This document shows positions 55,080 through 64,000 of a stretch of 64,000 nt of DNA, piece after piece (within the stretch, counting starts at the first letter, position 1; each line of letters starts with the position of its first letter). The translations under genes were made by a program, and so were the position numbers. This DNA is from Phoronis australis. Its lineage: Eukaryota; Phoronida; Phoronidae. The notes under the pieces were generated by a model, which was given only the letters and a program-made list of their open reading frames with translations, made no database searches and was not told the origin of the DNA. The stretch is taken from positions 432,001-496,000 of the forward strand of contig NMRA01000147.1 in assembly GCA_002633005.1 (NCBI GenBank), in the 5' to 3' direction.

Positions 55080-56636
55080 GGAGAATAACCCATAAGAGGG
55101 CATGAGGTAAACCAACAAAGATTGCCCGGAGTTAGAACCCCGAAAAGGTGAGTGGAAAGGGCATGCCAATGAAAATGGAGAAGGAGTGAAGTAGGACACT
55201 GGCAATACAGGCGTCCTAGGGTGATAAATGGGGGAGTGAAGTAGACACTCAATACGGTGGTTGGCAAGTTTAGGTCCCCAGATTGCTAAGGCAAGAACGA
55301 TGGGGAAGAGCTCCTTGAAGGTGATGGAAAAATGAGAGATGCATGAGGGCCAAGGGCCAGAAAACCAATTAGACACACAAACCGCGGCGAATCCCCCGTG
55401 GACCGAGGCCGAGTCAGTATACAGTTTGAGTGATTGAGAAGAGGTCCAATGCTCGAAAAGGAACATGGACTTGCCGTTGAAGGAGTGGAGGAATGTAAGC
55501 CAAGCACGAATGTCAGCACGGGATTCTTTGGCGAGAGTGACGTGATGATGCGGCTGAGATATGCCAAGCGTGAGACCGATGAGACGACGGAGGAAGGCTC
55601 GACCGGGAATGATGACAAGGCAAGCGAAATTGAGAAAACCAATGAGAGACTGAAGGTCACGTAGTAGGACCGACCTTTTATGCTGGAAGGACTGGAGGAG
55701 ATGTAGGGCCTTGTTGAGTTTGTCCTGGGGAAGGGAAGCCGTCATGGATTGGGAGTATAGATGAATACCGTAGATAGTGATGGAGGTCGTTTGAAGGACG
55801 GTCTTGTGGTGATTGATGGGGACGCCGATTTCTTCACAAAAGGTAAGAAATGTGCGGAGATAAGAAGAACATAAGGGGGAATTAGGGGGGCCGACAAAAA
55901 AGAAGTCATCAAGGAGGTGGGACACCCCTGGGACATTGAGTTTATTTTGAAGAATCCATTGGAAGGATGAGCTGATGAGTTCGAATATGTTGAATGAGGA
56001 AGAAAGACCAAAGGGAAGACAACGGTCAAAATGATATTGACCGGCCCAAACAAATCCAAGGAAACGATAGTCAGAAGGGTGTATGGCAACAAGACGGAAG
56101 GCATCCTTTATGTCTGTTTTAGCCATGAGAGAATTGTGGCCGGAGCGGCGGACAAGAAACATGGTATTTTCAATGGTTTCATAGTGAACCTGAGAGGAGG
56201 ATAAGGGAATATGAGAGTTAACGGAATCGGAATCCCGAGATGGGTATGAAAGGTTATGGATAAGGCGAAATTTATCGGAGTCTTTCTTAGGTATAAGCCC
56301 GAGAGGGGAAGTGATGAAATTGTTAAATGGAGGGTACTGGTGGGGTCCGGAGTAGCGGCCACAGTCAACCTCGTGCTGTATTGTGTGTTCAGTCACAGCA
56401 GCGTTGAGGACCGCAGATGGGTGGTTATGAGGAGGTGGGGAGGATAACATGGAGGAAACACCGATACGGAAACCATAAGTGAAACCATGAATGATGCGAA
56501 CAGTAAGGGCGGATGGATAACCAAGGAGATATGGTTCAAGTTTATTTATTTTTAGGGGTGTTGGAAGGTCGGGTGGCGGTGGAGGTGGTTCGTGGTGTGG
56601 GTTGGGGATGGGAGGAGATAGGGCAGGCAGAGGCGG
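55080..56636 (-). CDS. DIRS-like reverse transcriptase/RNase H (partial, gap at 5' end)
   Basis: One open frame of about 510 codons after the gap. A Pro-rich lead is followed by SPLGLIPKKDSDKFRLIHNL (RT motifs 1-2), MAKTDIKDAFRLVAIHPSDY (catalytic Asp near 56113), CLPFGLSSSFNIFE, and HLLDDFFFVG near 55910. The usual YxDD Tyr is Leu here, which needs checking. RNase H is marked by LYTDSASVHGGFAAVCVS. After ALAIWGPKLANHRIE the family's HIPGxxN..ADxLSR end is missing, so the 3' part is decayed or deleted. Confidence 0.78.
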
Positions 56637-56638
56637 GG

Positions 56639-56674
56639 NNNNNNNNNNNNNNNNNNNNNNNNNNNNNNNNNNNN
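56639..56674. other. Assembly gap (36 N)
   Basis: Run of N inside the DIRS-like element, between a GAGGCGGGG and a GGGTGTGAGG flank. G-rich edges suggest a homopolymer or low-complexity stretch. The open frame spans it only because the number of N keeps phase. Confidence 0.95.
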
Positions 56675-56689
56675 GGGTGTGAGGCAGCT

Positions 56690-57293
56690 GAACGTGGTTG
56701 GAGAAATTGGGAACGAAAGGACTGAGTGCGTGGGTAGTTAGTACGGATGGAATTGGGGTAGTTAGAGGGAGATGAAATTTTGTGAGATTGGAGGATAACC
56801 TGATTCCAGAGTTCCATATTGGTGGTTTCCCAAGGAACAGGGGTAGCTGAGCGCAATTGACGAAACTGTTGATCGTAAAACATGGCGGGGGCAAAACGGA
56901 AATGGTGGTTGATGGAGATTATGGTATGACAAAACTTTGCGAGATGAGGTGCTTGAAGTGGATGACGGGTGGTGTAGATGGCTAAATAGATGAGAAATGC
57001 CTGGTTCCACTGAAACATGTTGTTGATGGAGCGAGATTTGGGGTTAGGTGAAAAACTGGTTGATGGTTAACTATGGAGAGCTGGAGGTGCGGGGATAAAA
57101 CCGGGTTAATTAGCTGACCAAAATCGACATATTGGTCTGTCCATAAGAGGTTTCTGGTTTTTGCATCCAAGTTGAAGCCCAAAGCCAGAGACGTATGTAC
57201 GGAGGCGTCAAGGTTACCTGCAACGGGTGGCATATGGTGATCCAATGCTGTTGATGTGGCTGTAGCTACTGAAGATGTAGCCGAGATCCCCAA
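56690..57293 (-). pseudogene. Gag-like ORF of the DIRS-like element, frameshifted
   Basis: Frame one reads ALGFNLDAKTRNLLWTDQYV to about 57020; frame two continues with MFQWNQAFLIYLAIYTTRHP, HLAKFCHTIISINHHFRFAP and YDQQFRQLRSATPVPWETTN then MELWNQV. The pattern W..AF..Y..IY....P..A..L..........YD..FR.LR......W....MELW is common to ORF1 of DIRS/Ngaro elements. One frameshift near 57020 breaks it. Confidence 0.7.
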
Positions 57294-57309
57294 GCAATCT
57301 TGATGAGCC

Positions 57310-58220
57310 TAGTACCAAGTAATATCGAACTTCTCAAGGTTACTCATTTCTAATCTCAGTATGATGATCAACATGAGATCAATTCAATAACGGCAGCAAA
57401 AGCTAGTTTTTAACAGAAGGCGCGGGTTTACCGTACGTTATGAAAACCTGGTCGACAAGTTTGTGTACATCGACAAAACCGTAGACGTGACTTAGTAAGA
57501 CAATTATATATTTCGTGAAAAAGAAGCCGCCTATAAAAAATGACTTATGACTTTATGTAAGTTTGCTAGTAATTGGGTCAGGTGACAAAGTGCTTTGACT
57601 GAAATCTTGCAAAAAAAGAAACAAACATCCATAGCAAAAGAAAGGTATCACGTATATACAATGTTGAAGATGAAATGTCTGAAGGATTCGTCTTCGATTC
57701 ATGCAAAAATCATAAATGTCCTATGTGTCGTTAGCCTTCCACGCATGAATTTGTGGAACACTCTAAAATAATTCCATAACAGCGTTTTGGACTCAGGCAC
57801 ATAAAACATGATATCTGAATAAAGTTTCATATGAAACCGATTAGCCATTTCCGAGAAGTCAAGTTTGGAATTTTCCTAAGGTCCTACAGAATTTCACACA
57901 ATGAGACGGCATGCGCTGTAATGGCACGGGAAAAATTAAAATAAGTTCGGCCGATCCGCGACTTGCGCGGCATCGCGCCGACATACCACTCTATATGACG
58001 AATATTTTAAGTCCAGCCTATGCGGGATGCTAACCAGTGAATTTCGTTAGGCCGTTGGCTTGAGTTCGTTGTTGGTGATGCTCAATTCAATTCTCCCATC
58101 CTCACGTGAAGTAACTGGTAGGCAATTTTAAGTGTGGTATTAGCGATTAGCTTCGATTGACTCTTGAATTCTTTATAGTGGGATGGCATATTTAGTGAAG
58201 AAATTGTTTTTCGTGCATTA
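57310..58220. other. No gene seen
   Basis: AT-rich sequence between the DIRS-like element and the GPCR. Some GC-rich phrases occur at 57950-57990 (GATCCGCGACTTGCGCGGCA). No repeats or exons recognised. The 3' UTR of the GPCR may extend into its right part. Confidence 0.4.
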
Positions 58221-58224
58221 AAGT

Positions 58225-59219
58225 TCAGTCGTAGCTCACTCCAACGTTATTGTAACGGTTTAACATTTTGCGAAGTGCTTGTTTGTAGGCGGGTACTGCC
58301 ACCTCATATAAAACGGGATTAAGAAGTGAGTTCAGTCCTGGAAGATCTGATAGAAACGTTCGAAGCGAAGATATTCTCCAATCCTCCAACAACAATACAG
58401 ACGGAGGAGGATAGGCGTTCTTAGCAATCAAATGAAGCCACGTACTTATCAACTTAAGCGCTACAAACTTCATCACTGCCTTAGTGAGTTTGTACTGCAC
58501 ACATTGACGTAGGTGTTGTGCACTTAGTTCGTTGAAGTTTTTTTTTCCGTTGGCGGTAGGCCAAAAAAATCACGTAAAAATGAAGACCGACAATGAATGA
58601 CTTCTGGAATGTAGATCGTCAATATCACGCATGCCAGTCTTATTGGAGATCTTTCAAATATTGTCTGAAACAAACACATTTCTCGGTAACCGTTAAAGTC
58701 CTTGTTTAAAGTTAACAGAAGAAATACGTTTACTAGCGGGCCATAAAAGAATGCTGTGATTACAAGCTTCTTTAAGACGCTGGTTGTCATCAAAACTTCG
58801 TGTCGTAGAGGAAACTGGATTGAAACAAACCTGCCCACATTTACAACTGCAAGCATGGCAGTGGATACGTAGGTTGGAACGGAGACACCGTAGATGAAAC
58901 CTATGCAGGCGGGGGTGCTGGTAATGGCGGACGTTGGCAGCGACTCCCAGCACAGTGGTACGACAAGTTTCTTGAATGTATTGAGTGGCAGACAGAGTCC
59001 TACCAGCAGATCACTGAGTCTAAGGCCAAAGATTATGACACTGGTGTCTTCCTTGCGTACTTCTGGGAATTTGATGTAGGCTAAACAAACCAAAATGTTA
59101 CCAACACTTATGCCCAAGGCGAGGAGAACTTCGAAAGTGATGTGTAAGTACAATGCAACATTCGGCGTTGATCCATCAGCGTACCACGGTGTGTGGTTAG
59201 AACTAGTTAAATTGGACAT
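58225..59219 (-). pseudogene. Rhodopsin-like GPCR, single exon, one homopolymer frameshift
   Basis: The chosen start is the Met at 59219 (MSNLTSSNHTPW, two N-glycosylation sites). Upstream text is a poor TM0 and probably UTR. TM1 has GNILVCLAYI, TM2 LRLSDLLVGLCLPL, TM3 is followed by VNVGRF in place of DRY, and TM5 is IRLACVILTIYIP. The frame breaks at an A9 run (58538-58546). The next frame then gives QYKLTKAVMKFVALKLIS (TM6) and LNSLLNPVLYEVAVPAYKQA (TM7 with NPxxY), ending at 58225. All seven TMs are present at a normal length of about 330 residues. The single break at a homopolymer could be a sequencing error. GRF and the lack of CWxP in TM6 suggest a lineage-specific receptor; the ligand is unknown. 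Confidence 0.8.
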
Positions 59220-60520
59220 TTGTTTCCGGAGTGAGAAAAGCACACTCCTGAACAACTTGTACATGAAAAGTGTAATACGTATATTTATATATATAACATA
59301 GTTACACGGAATAAGTGTTGGAACGTAACGAGTTACCATGGTTACCAAATGTAGCGAAATGACCCCATTCGTCAAGCAAATGGAACACATGCATGTGTAC
59401 AATGATGCAATTCTGCAGATATGGCAAAATTTTAGCCACATCGTCCAGTTTTTGAAGAAAATGTATAAATTTTGTCCTTCAGAAACTTGTAGAAAAGCCC
59501 AGGAGACGCGTGGCCTGACTTTTATTTTGTCCACAATTTACTGTGCAGTCTTAGACTTGAGTACATTTTTGGCGGCAGTGGAAATCGAGCCCCCCATTTG
59601 GCGAAGTGGGCAAAAGGTCCGAGAAAATGGAACAAAAGTCCACTAAATAAGCCAAACGCGCAATTCACAGTGGTTGTTCCGTTTTTTTTTTTTATTCCGC
59701 CCGCTCTTTTGTTAGGAAAAGGTCCACAACGCCGGGAATTCGAGCCCCCAAATTGAAGGCTGTGTGCGCGCATGGCCGTGGGATGTGACTCAACGGTAGA
59801 GCGACTACCATGATTGTGGATCTAGTGCGTTTGATTCGGCGCTACTGCTAATTTTTGAAAAAAAAGTTTCTCGACTAGAATATTCCTTAAACTTAGACAC
59901 GGTTGAAATCGGTTGTCTCTTCCTCGTGATTTCGTTTTCCTAAGTATGGAATTTTTCTCAAACAATCGTTGAAAAATGCAACTGCGGTTGCAAGCCTTCG
60001 TTCTTTTCGGGACTGAGTTGGACTCGAGGCTCGCATGTCAGCTCACGCGTCTGCTTCGTCTTGTATTCTGATAAAAGTTTTTCTTCACAACTTTGAGCAG
60101 CTTAACATTGCATATGAATGTTCCAAACTTAGAAATGAAACTATCGATAGCTGGTTCACTTGGCGGAGTGTGTGGGTTGACAATATCCGGACTTTGCATT
60201 GTGGGAAATTTTTGGAGTGAGATTTAATTTGACTGCACAGAAACAAACGATGCTTGTTGGCGACAACCTTTCCAAGATCGGCGTTTTTCAGTAGAAAACA
60301 ACTATTTGTGTGAAATTAAATTCATTCGAAATAGCTCACGTAGCCTACTCTAGTATATGCACATCCCAATTTTTTAAATACCACTTTTTGTGAAAAAAGG
60401 TTGCAGGAAAGCCTAACACATTTAACAAAACCCTGCAAGGTTTTAAATGTTTTTTTTAAAGTAACATACTAAAGTGCACGTGTGTGTTTGACCGTACTAA
60501 CATTCAGACACGGAAAATAG
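59220..60520. other. No gene seen; repeat-like segment
   Basis: 59560-59760 contains GAAATCGAGCCCCCCATTTG and an inverse-like GGGAATTCGAGCCCCCAAATT, both followed or preceded by GCGAAGTGGGCAAAAGG-like text: two arms of a small repeat. The putative upstream region of the GPCR is here, but no promoter motif stands out. Confidence 0.4.
59787..59838 (+). other. tRNA-like SINE remnant
   Basis: GTGACTCAACGGTAGAGCG resembles an A box region, and GCGTTTGATTCGGC a weak B box. It is 250 bp upstream of a poly-T/A-rich segment (59683-59696). Not a working tRNA. Confidence 0.4.
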
Positions 60521-60523
60521 TTT

Positions 60524-61114
60524 ATGCTGATTGCAATACTACCTCACAGATATTTAAAAGAATGCCATTTAAGGCATAATGGCATCTGTATACTAAACCA
60601 CGGTCAAGAATTGCCAATTGGTGAATTCTGGAGATCTATGCAGCCAAGGGGGCAGCTTCAACCAATTGGGAATTTTTTGGTACTCGCCAAAATGGCTCCT
60701 CAGCTCTTGGTGACCCTTGTTAAGTGTATAACAAAGATTGGTTAAGTGCGTTGGTCAGCAATATTCTTGGAATATGACTGCCCCTCAACAGAAATTGGTA
60801 TTCGCCTTCTCGATAACGGCTCTGGGAGCGATGCTCTCTACGATATCGTCTGAGGAAGTTAGAACGACGACTACCCAAATAACGATATTGATGAGACCAA
60901 TGGAGAAAGTGACGTCGCCGCCAACCACTACGTCTTTGCCGTTTACTGCCACCTCGACAATACTACAGCCAGTGGTATCAACGAAATGAAAGTTGACAGC
61001 GACCGTGAGGATTACCACACAGCCGTCGCCACCAGCACCGACGTCTTAAATAAGGATGTCGTCACAGACAAAGAGAAGAAAGCTAATAGCTTTAGGTCGT
61101 ACAACTTTCGCTGA
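60524..61114 (+). pseudogene. Unidentified coding-like frame with three stops
   Basis: One frame runs from 60524 to a stop at 61112-61114 and is broken only at 60743, about 60850 and 60860. The last 83 codons (NDDYPNNDIDETNGES to KKANSFRSYNFR) use mostly C- or G-ending codons (GAC, AAC, GTC, GCC, TAC), unlike the AT-rich background, and the earlier part has the same bias (CTTCTCGATAACGGC). I do not recognise the protein. It is acidic and hydrophilic, with an isolated AANHYVFAVYCHLD. It could be a pseudogene, or an exon whose neighbours are missed. Confidence 0.4.
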
Positions 61115-64000
61115 AAGCCACTGTATATGAACTTTTAACGAAGTTGATTGTGGTTATATATGGGAGGCGCAGCACTGAAATAAGTGGGGGAGGCCGTAAC
61201 CCCTAGTCCCCTCATTGTGCGCCATGGACGGAGCAGCACTGAGCCCCCCTATGGTGCACCACCCCTATATTGGCGATGACGTTGGAATTATAGCTTAACG
61301 ATATCATATGTTGCCCAGTTACAATTAACACAGATGTCAAATATTTCATAACGTCACATGTTTTTTATTGGTTTCCATCGGTAACTCATCTAATGGTGGC
61401 GACCTTAAATAAACATAAGACAGCCATACCACAGGCTCGGAGCAGATCACGTGTCTCCTAGTCTTTATAAAAAGTGCACGGAAAATTATACTAGTGGTCA
61501 AACTTAACGTTGTGACCAATTTTCCTTAAGTACAATGCGTTTTAATCCGATAATGTGATGTCGGGAGGAAGTTAATATTAAAATTATAACTGTTCTTGAC
61601 ATACCTGCGCGGTGAAGTATTAATCAGTTAACAACAGTGTTACACTGAAATTAGGATTTCTGACTTAAAAAAATTATCGTCTTAGTCTTTGATTCTCTGT
61701 TTAAATTTTTGTTAAAAATTGACTCGAAAATGTCGAAGTTGTAATTTTGACTCAATCCCTGAAAGCCTTTTACCGTGACCCGCACTGCTCAGCACAAACC
61801 CCGTGCATAGCCCTGAGTGAAAAAACGAAACCACAAACAGACCAATTAATTCAGTAGCATACACCACTACATTGTACATGTACATAGGGAACCTTCGTCA
61901 GAAGGAACAGAAGGCTGGGTAGTCGTGTTGGCTTGGATCAGGGATAAACTGAATTTCAAGGAAAATGCTGAAAATGTAGTTGTATACATATAGGCCTAGT
62001 CAAGTCATCAGGACTAAGTAACTGCGAGCAAACTAAGTTTCGCGGAGAGCAGGAATGGGCCTTGGGCCAGCGCACTGATGTGCTGGAGCATGGGAGCTGT
62101 CTCAAGTAACTGTAACTGAGATCTAACAAATATACGAAATTCGAGGAACTAACGCTAGTCACAGGTCAGCTAAGCTATATGATAATTCACTTGAGACAAG
62201 CAACTTAGCTCGTACCTATCCGTCTGCACTGCCTCTAATGTCAAGATTCGTTTTACTATTGTCCAGCTTCGGGAAAGATCATGTTATTATAGTCATTTTT
62301 TAAAGGATTTTTTTGAAAAGGTCCCTGGCATAGTGCTTTTGGGGCTGTTTCAAAATTCTTGTTGAAACACGACCGCCAGTCCAGTTTCTGATGACTGGTG
62401 AAAATGATACAGAGTGTGTCCCAAAAATGTACACACTTCAATGCCTGGAGTTCAAACTCAGTTTCCGTGGGCCAGTTAGTTTCTGCGCGGGCCTACTACA
62501 TGGTTACACCTTATTTTTAACGTTGATGGTAAGTCATGACGTGCTCCGTCTGTGTACGGAAATGGCAAACAAACAATTCAGTTTTGAAGAACACAATTTT
62601 ATTACGCAATACGACTGGAAACTAAAATCATGAAGAAAGTGCAAAGTCAACCTTTCCAAGTTAATGAGCAACTTTATTTATTTAAGGACTTACACTTTTT
62701 TAATATTACAACTTCAAAGACTATTTATTAGATTTTAACTTGAATATTTGCTACGAAAGCTGTATGCAATTTACAATTGTTAAGCTTAAAATAAAACTAT
62801 TAAGAAAAAATAACTGAATTGCTTTACATTGCGCAAACGTGTTTTTACAAAACATGCGTCACGCGGTTGAAAGGTTTAGACACGTCGATTGTACCCAGTG
62901 CTAGGTCAAAAAAGCATAACTAATTCTGGTTTGTATTTTTGTTTGAAAATCATGTCGGTTGTACAACATTTTAGTTGCTCCTTTCAAAAGACGAAGTCCA
63001 CCTAAGACGAGCACAATAATGCAGCATTATATATTTATTCTGTTTTATTCAATCCCAACCGGTTTTCGGATTAAGGGGGGGGGGGGCTGTCAGTTGCGTC
63101 AGTTGCGACAGTGCTCGAAAAATACTCTTCCCGTTGGCGGCAGAGAACATCAAGTAGAAATCGGTGTCACGTGTGCTTAATGGGTGTCAAAATTGTCCTT
63201 TGGAATACGAAAAGCATTCTGTCTGTTGCCCTGAGAATAGTGTTTTCAAAAGAATTTTGGAGCCAACACTGTATCGTCCGGCTGTGCAGGCCAAATTTGT
63301 CACAACTTCGAAATTGTGACAATTTGGGTTAGCGCTGCAGGCCCAAATTGTCTTACTTCGTCAAAATTTTGCGTGCACTATATTAAACACCCAAATTCTC
63401 AATTTGAGTGGTTTAGAGCCGGAAAATGTGTAGCATTCCCAACGTAGAACGCCTCCCATGCAGCCGTTGAAACACCACTGATTTCGCAGTCCTCGCGGTG
63501 GGCTATCAACCACAGCTAGCACACCTGGCCAATAAAATCGTTCTCCCACTCTCGTTATTAGTGAGAAACTGCATCCGCATACGACTGGCTTGATGTAAAC
63601 TCTGATGATATCGACCATAGACACCACATAGTATTAAGATGTCTATGATATCGACAGTCAGTACAACCCGCGTTCCGTCGGCGAAGAAGCTAATATTTGA
63701 TTTAGAATAATTACCGCTATCAAAGAGGTCTTGCAAAGAACTGATAGTTCACTGATGTTGGAGATCACGAAATCAAAGTTGATTTCTCGTGGTGTCTCAT
63801 TTCATTCGGATTTGACCACTGCAGCACCCCTGAAAGTGCGGGCTGTGCTACACGGGCATTGCTTTTCAGCCGCGTTGTTTATGGGAAGCGTTTCCGGATG
63901 ATATCTGGAGAAACGATGCTCGTATTTCATTGAAACGTTACGGTACTACAATCCAGTCAGCACCAGTCAATTTTCGGGCGTATCTCTGCAGCAAACCATT
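61115..64000. other. No gene supported
   Basis: 61140-61270 has a GC-richer stretch (GGGGGAGGCCGTAACCCC, GAGCAGCACTGA twice). 63076-63087 is a poly-G run. 63290-63360 has a CAAATTTGTCACAACTTCG/CGAAATTGTGACAATTTG inverted pair. No frames with family similarity and no exon pairs were found. Confidence 0.4.

Larger units (their letters stand above)
55080..57300 (-). mobile_element. DIRS-like retrotransposon body (gag-like, RT, RNase H)
   Basis: Minus-strand order: gag-like frames at 57293-56690, a gap, RT at about 56630-55600, RNase H at about 55480-55280, then decayed sequence. No integrase is seen. The RT type and the gag-like protein of the FRxLR..LW kind match DIRS/tyrosine-recombinase elements. 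A tyrosine recombinase and methyltransferase are not recognisable, so it is probably truncated or decayed at its 3' end. Confidence 0.72.

Noticed and set aside
55286-55660. Ser-rich minus-strand frame and plus-strand frame 55434-55664 as separate genes
   Set aside because: They overlap the DIRS-like RT/RNase H frame and are out-of-phase shadows of it.
60785-61018. Minus-strand hydrophobic frame (VIWVVVVLTSSDD) as a membrane protein
   Set aside because: It is the antisense of the codon-biased plus-strand frame; GAC/GTC-rich codons read in reverse give Val-rich text.

Overview
The window is eukaryotic: coding sequence is split by introns with GT..AG borders, intergenic DNA is AT-rich and full of decayed transposons, and there are assembly gaps (runs of N at 44374-44377, 53339 and 56639-56674). 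The mix of repeats (DIRS-like, Penelope-like and jockey/CR1-like retroelements, tRNA-derived SINEs, many TIR MITEs), an intronless rhodopsin-like GPCR and a Mextli-type gene point to an invertebrate animal. A marine deuterostome (hemichordate, echinoderm or cephalochordate) is my best guess, but a lophotrochozoan is not excluded. Species assignment is inference only.

The left half (about 0.55-31.2 kb, minus strand) is one large gene rebuilt here from 14 coding exons whose splice phases all agree. It starts at an ATG at 31219 and runs off the left edge. The 861 residues visible hold an N-terminal MIF4G-like helical segment, a long Ser-rich linker, a KH domain with a GPSG loop, and an acidic/Ser-rich tail. 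That order (MIF4G, KH, then C-terminal tail) matches Mextli, an eIF4E-binding translation factor; the eIF4E-binding motif itself would lie beyond the window. The gene has a 14-nt microexon and a tandemly triplicated 3' splice site. Its introns carry several families of MITE-like repeats, a 22-bp minisatellite, a palindrome made from two Penelope-type 3' ends, and a double-headed tRNA-SINE.

From 31.2 to 43 kb I see no convincing gene. The stretch is dominated by an unclassified repeat complex duplicated at about 34.86-36.48 and 39.36-42.6 kb, which repeatedly carries the 16-mer GGGCTACGGAGAATAC, and by a tandem array at 38.36-38.93 kb. From 42.9 to 48.2 kb there are LINE and Penelope fragments, two very short MITEs each flanked by perfect 10-bp target-site duplications, a gap-containing hAT-like MITE and a 33-bp tandem repeat.

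From 50.3 to 57.3 kb lie a broken non-LTR retrotransposon and a DIRS-like element (gag-like, RT and RNase H), both on the minus strand, plus a 450-bp duplication at a gap that looks like an assembly artefact. At 58.2-59.2 kb a rhodopsin-like GPCR is broken only by an A9 homopolymer frameshift. At 60.5-61.1 kb a coding-like but stop-interrupted frame remains unidentified. The last 3 kb show nothing recognisable.

A cross-cutting pattern is that several unrelated-looking repeats (at 0.2, 5.7-6.2, 16.5-16.8, 22.4, 23.8-24.5, 28.0-28.8, 35.7 and 38.4-38.9 kb) carry a core of the form CCACTAGGGGGCAC/GCGCT, which closely resembles the CTCF binding consensus.
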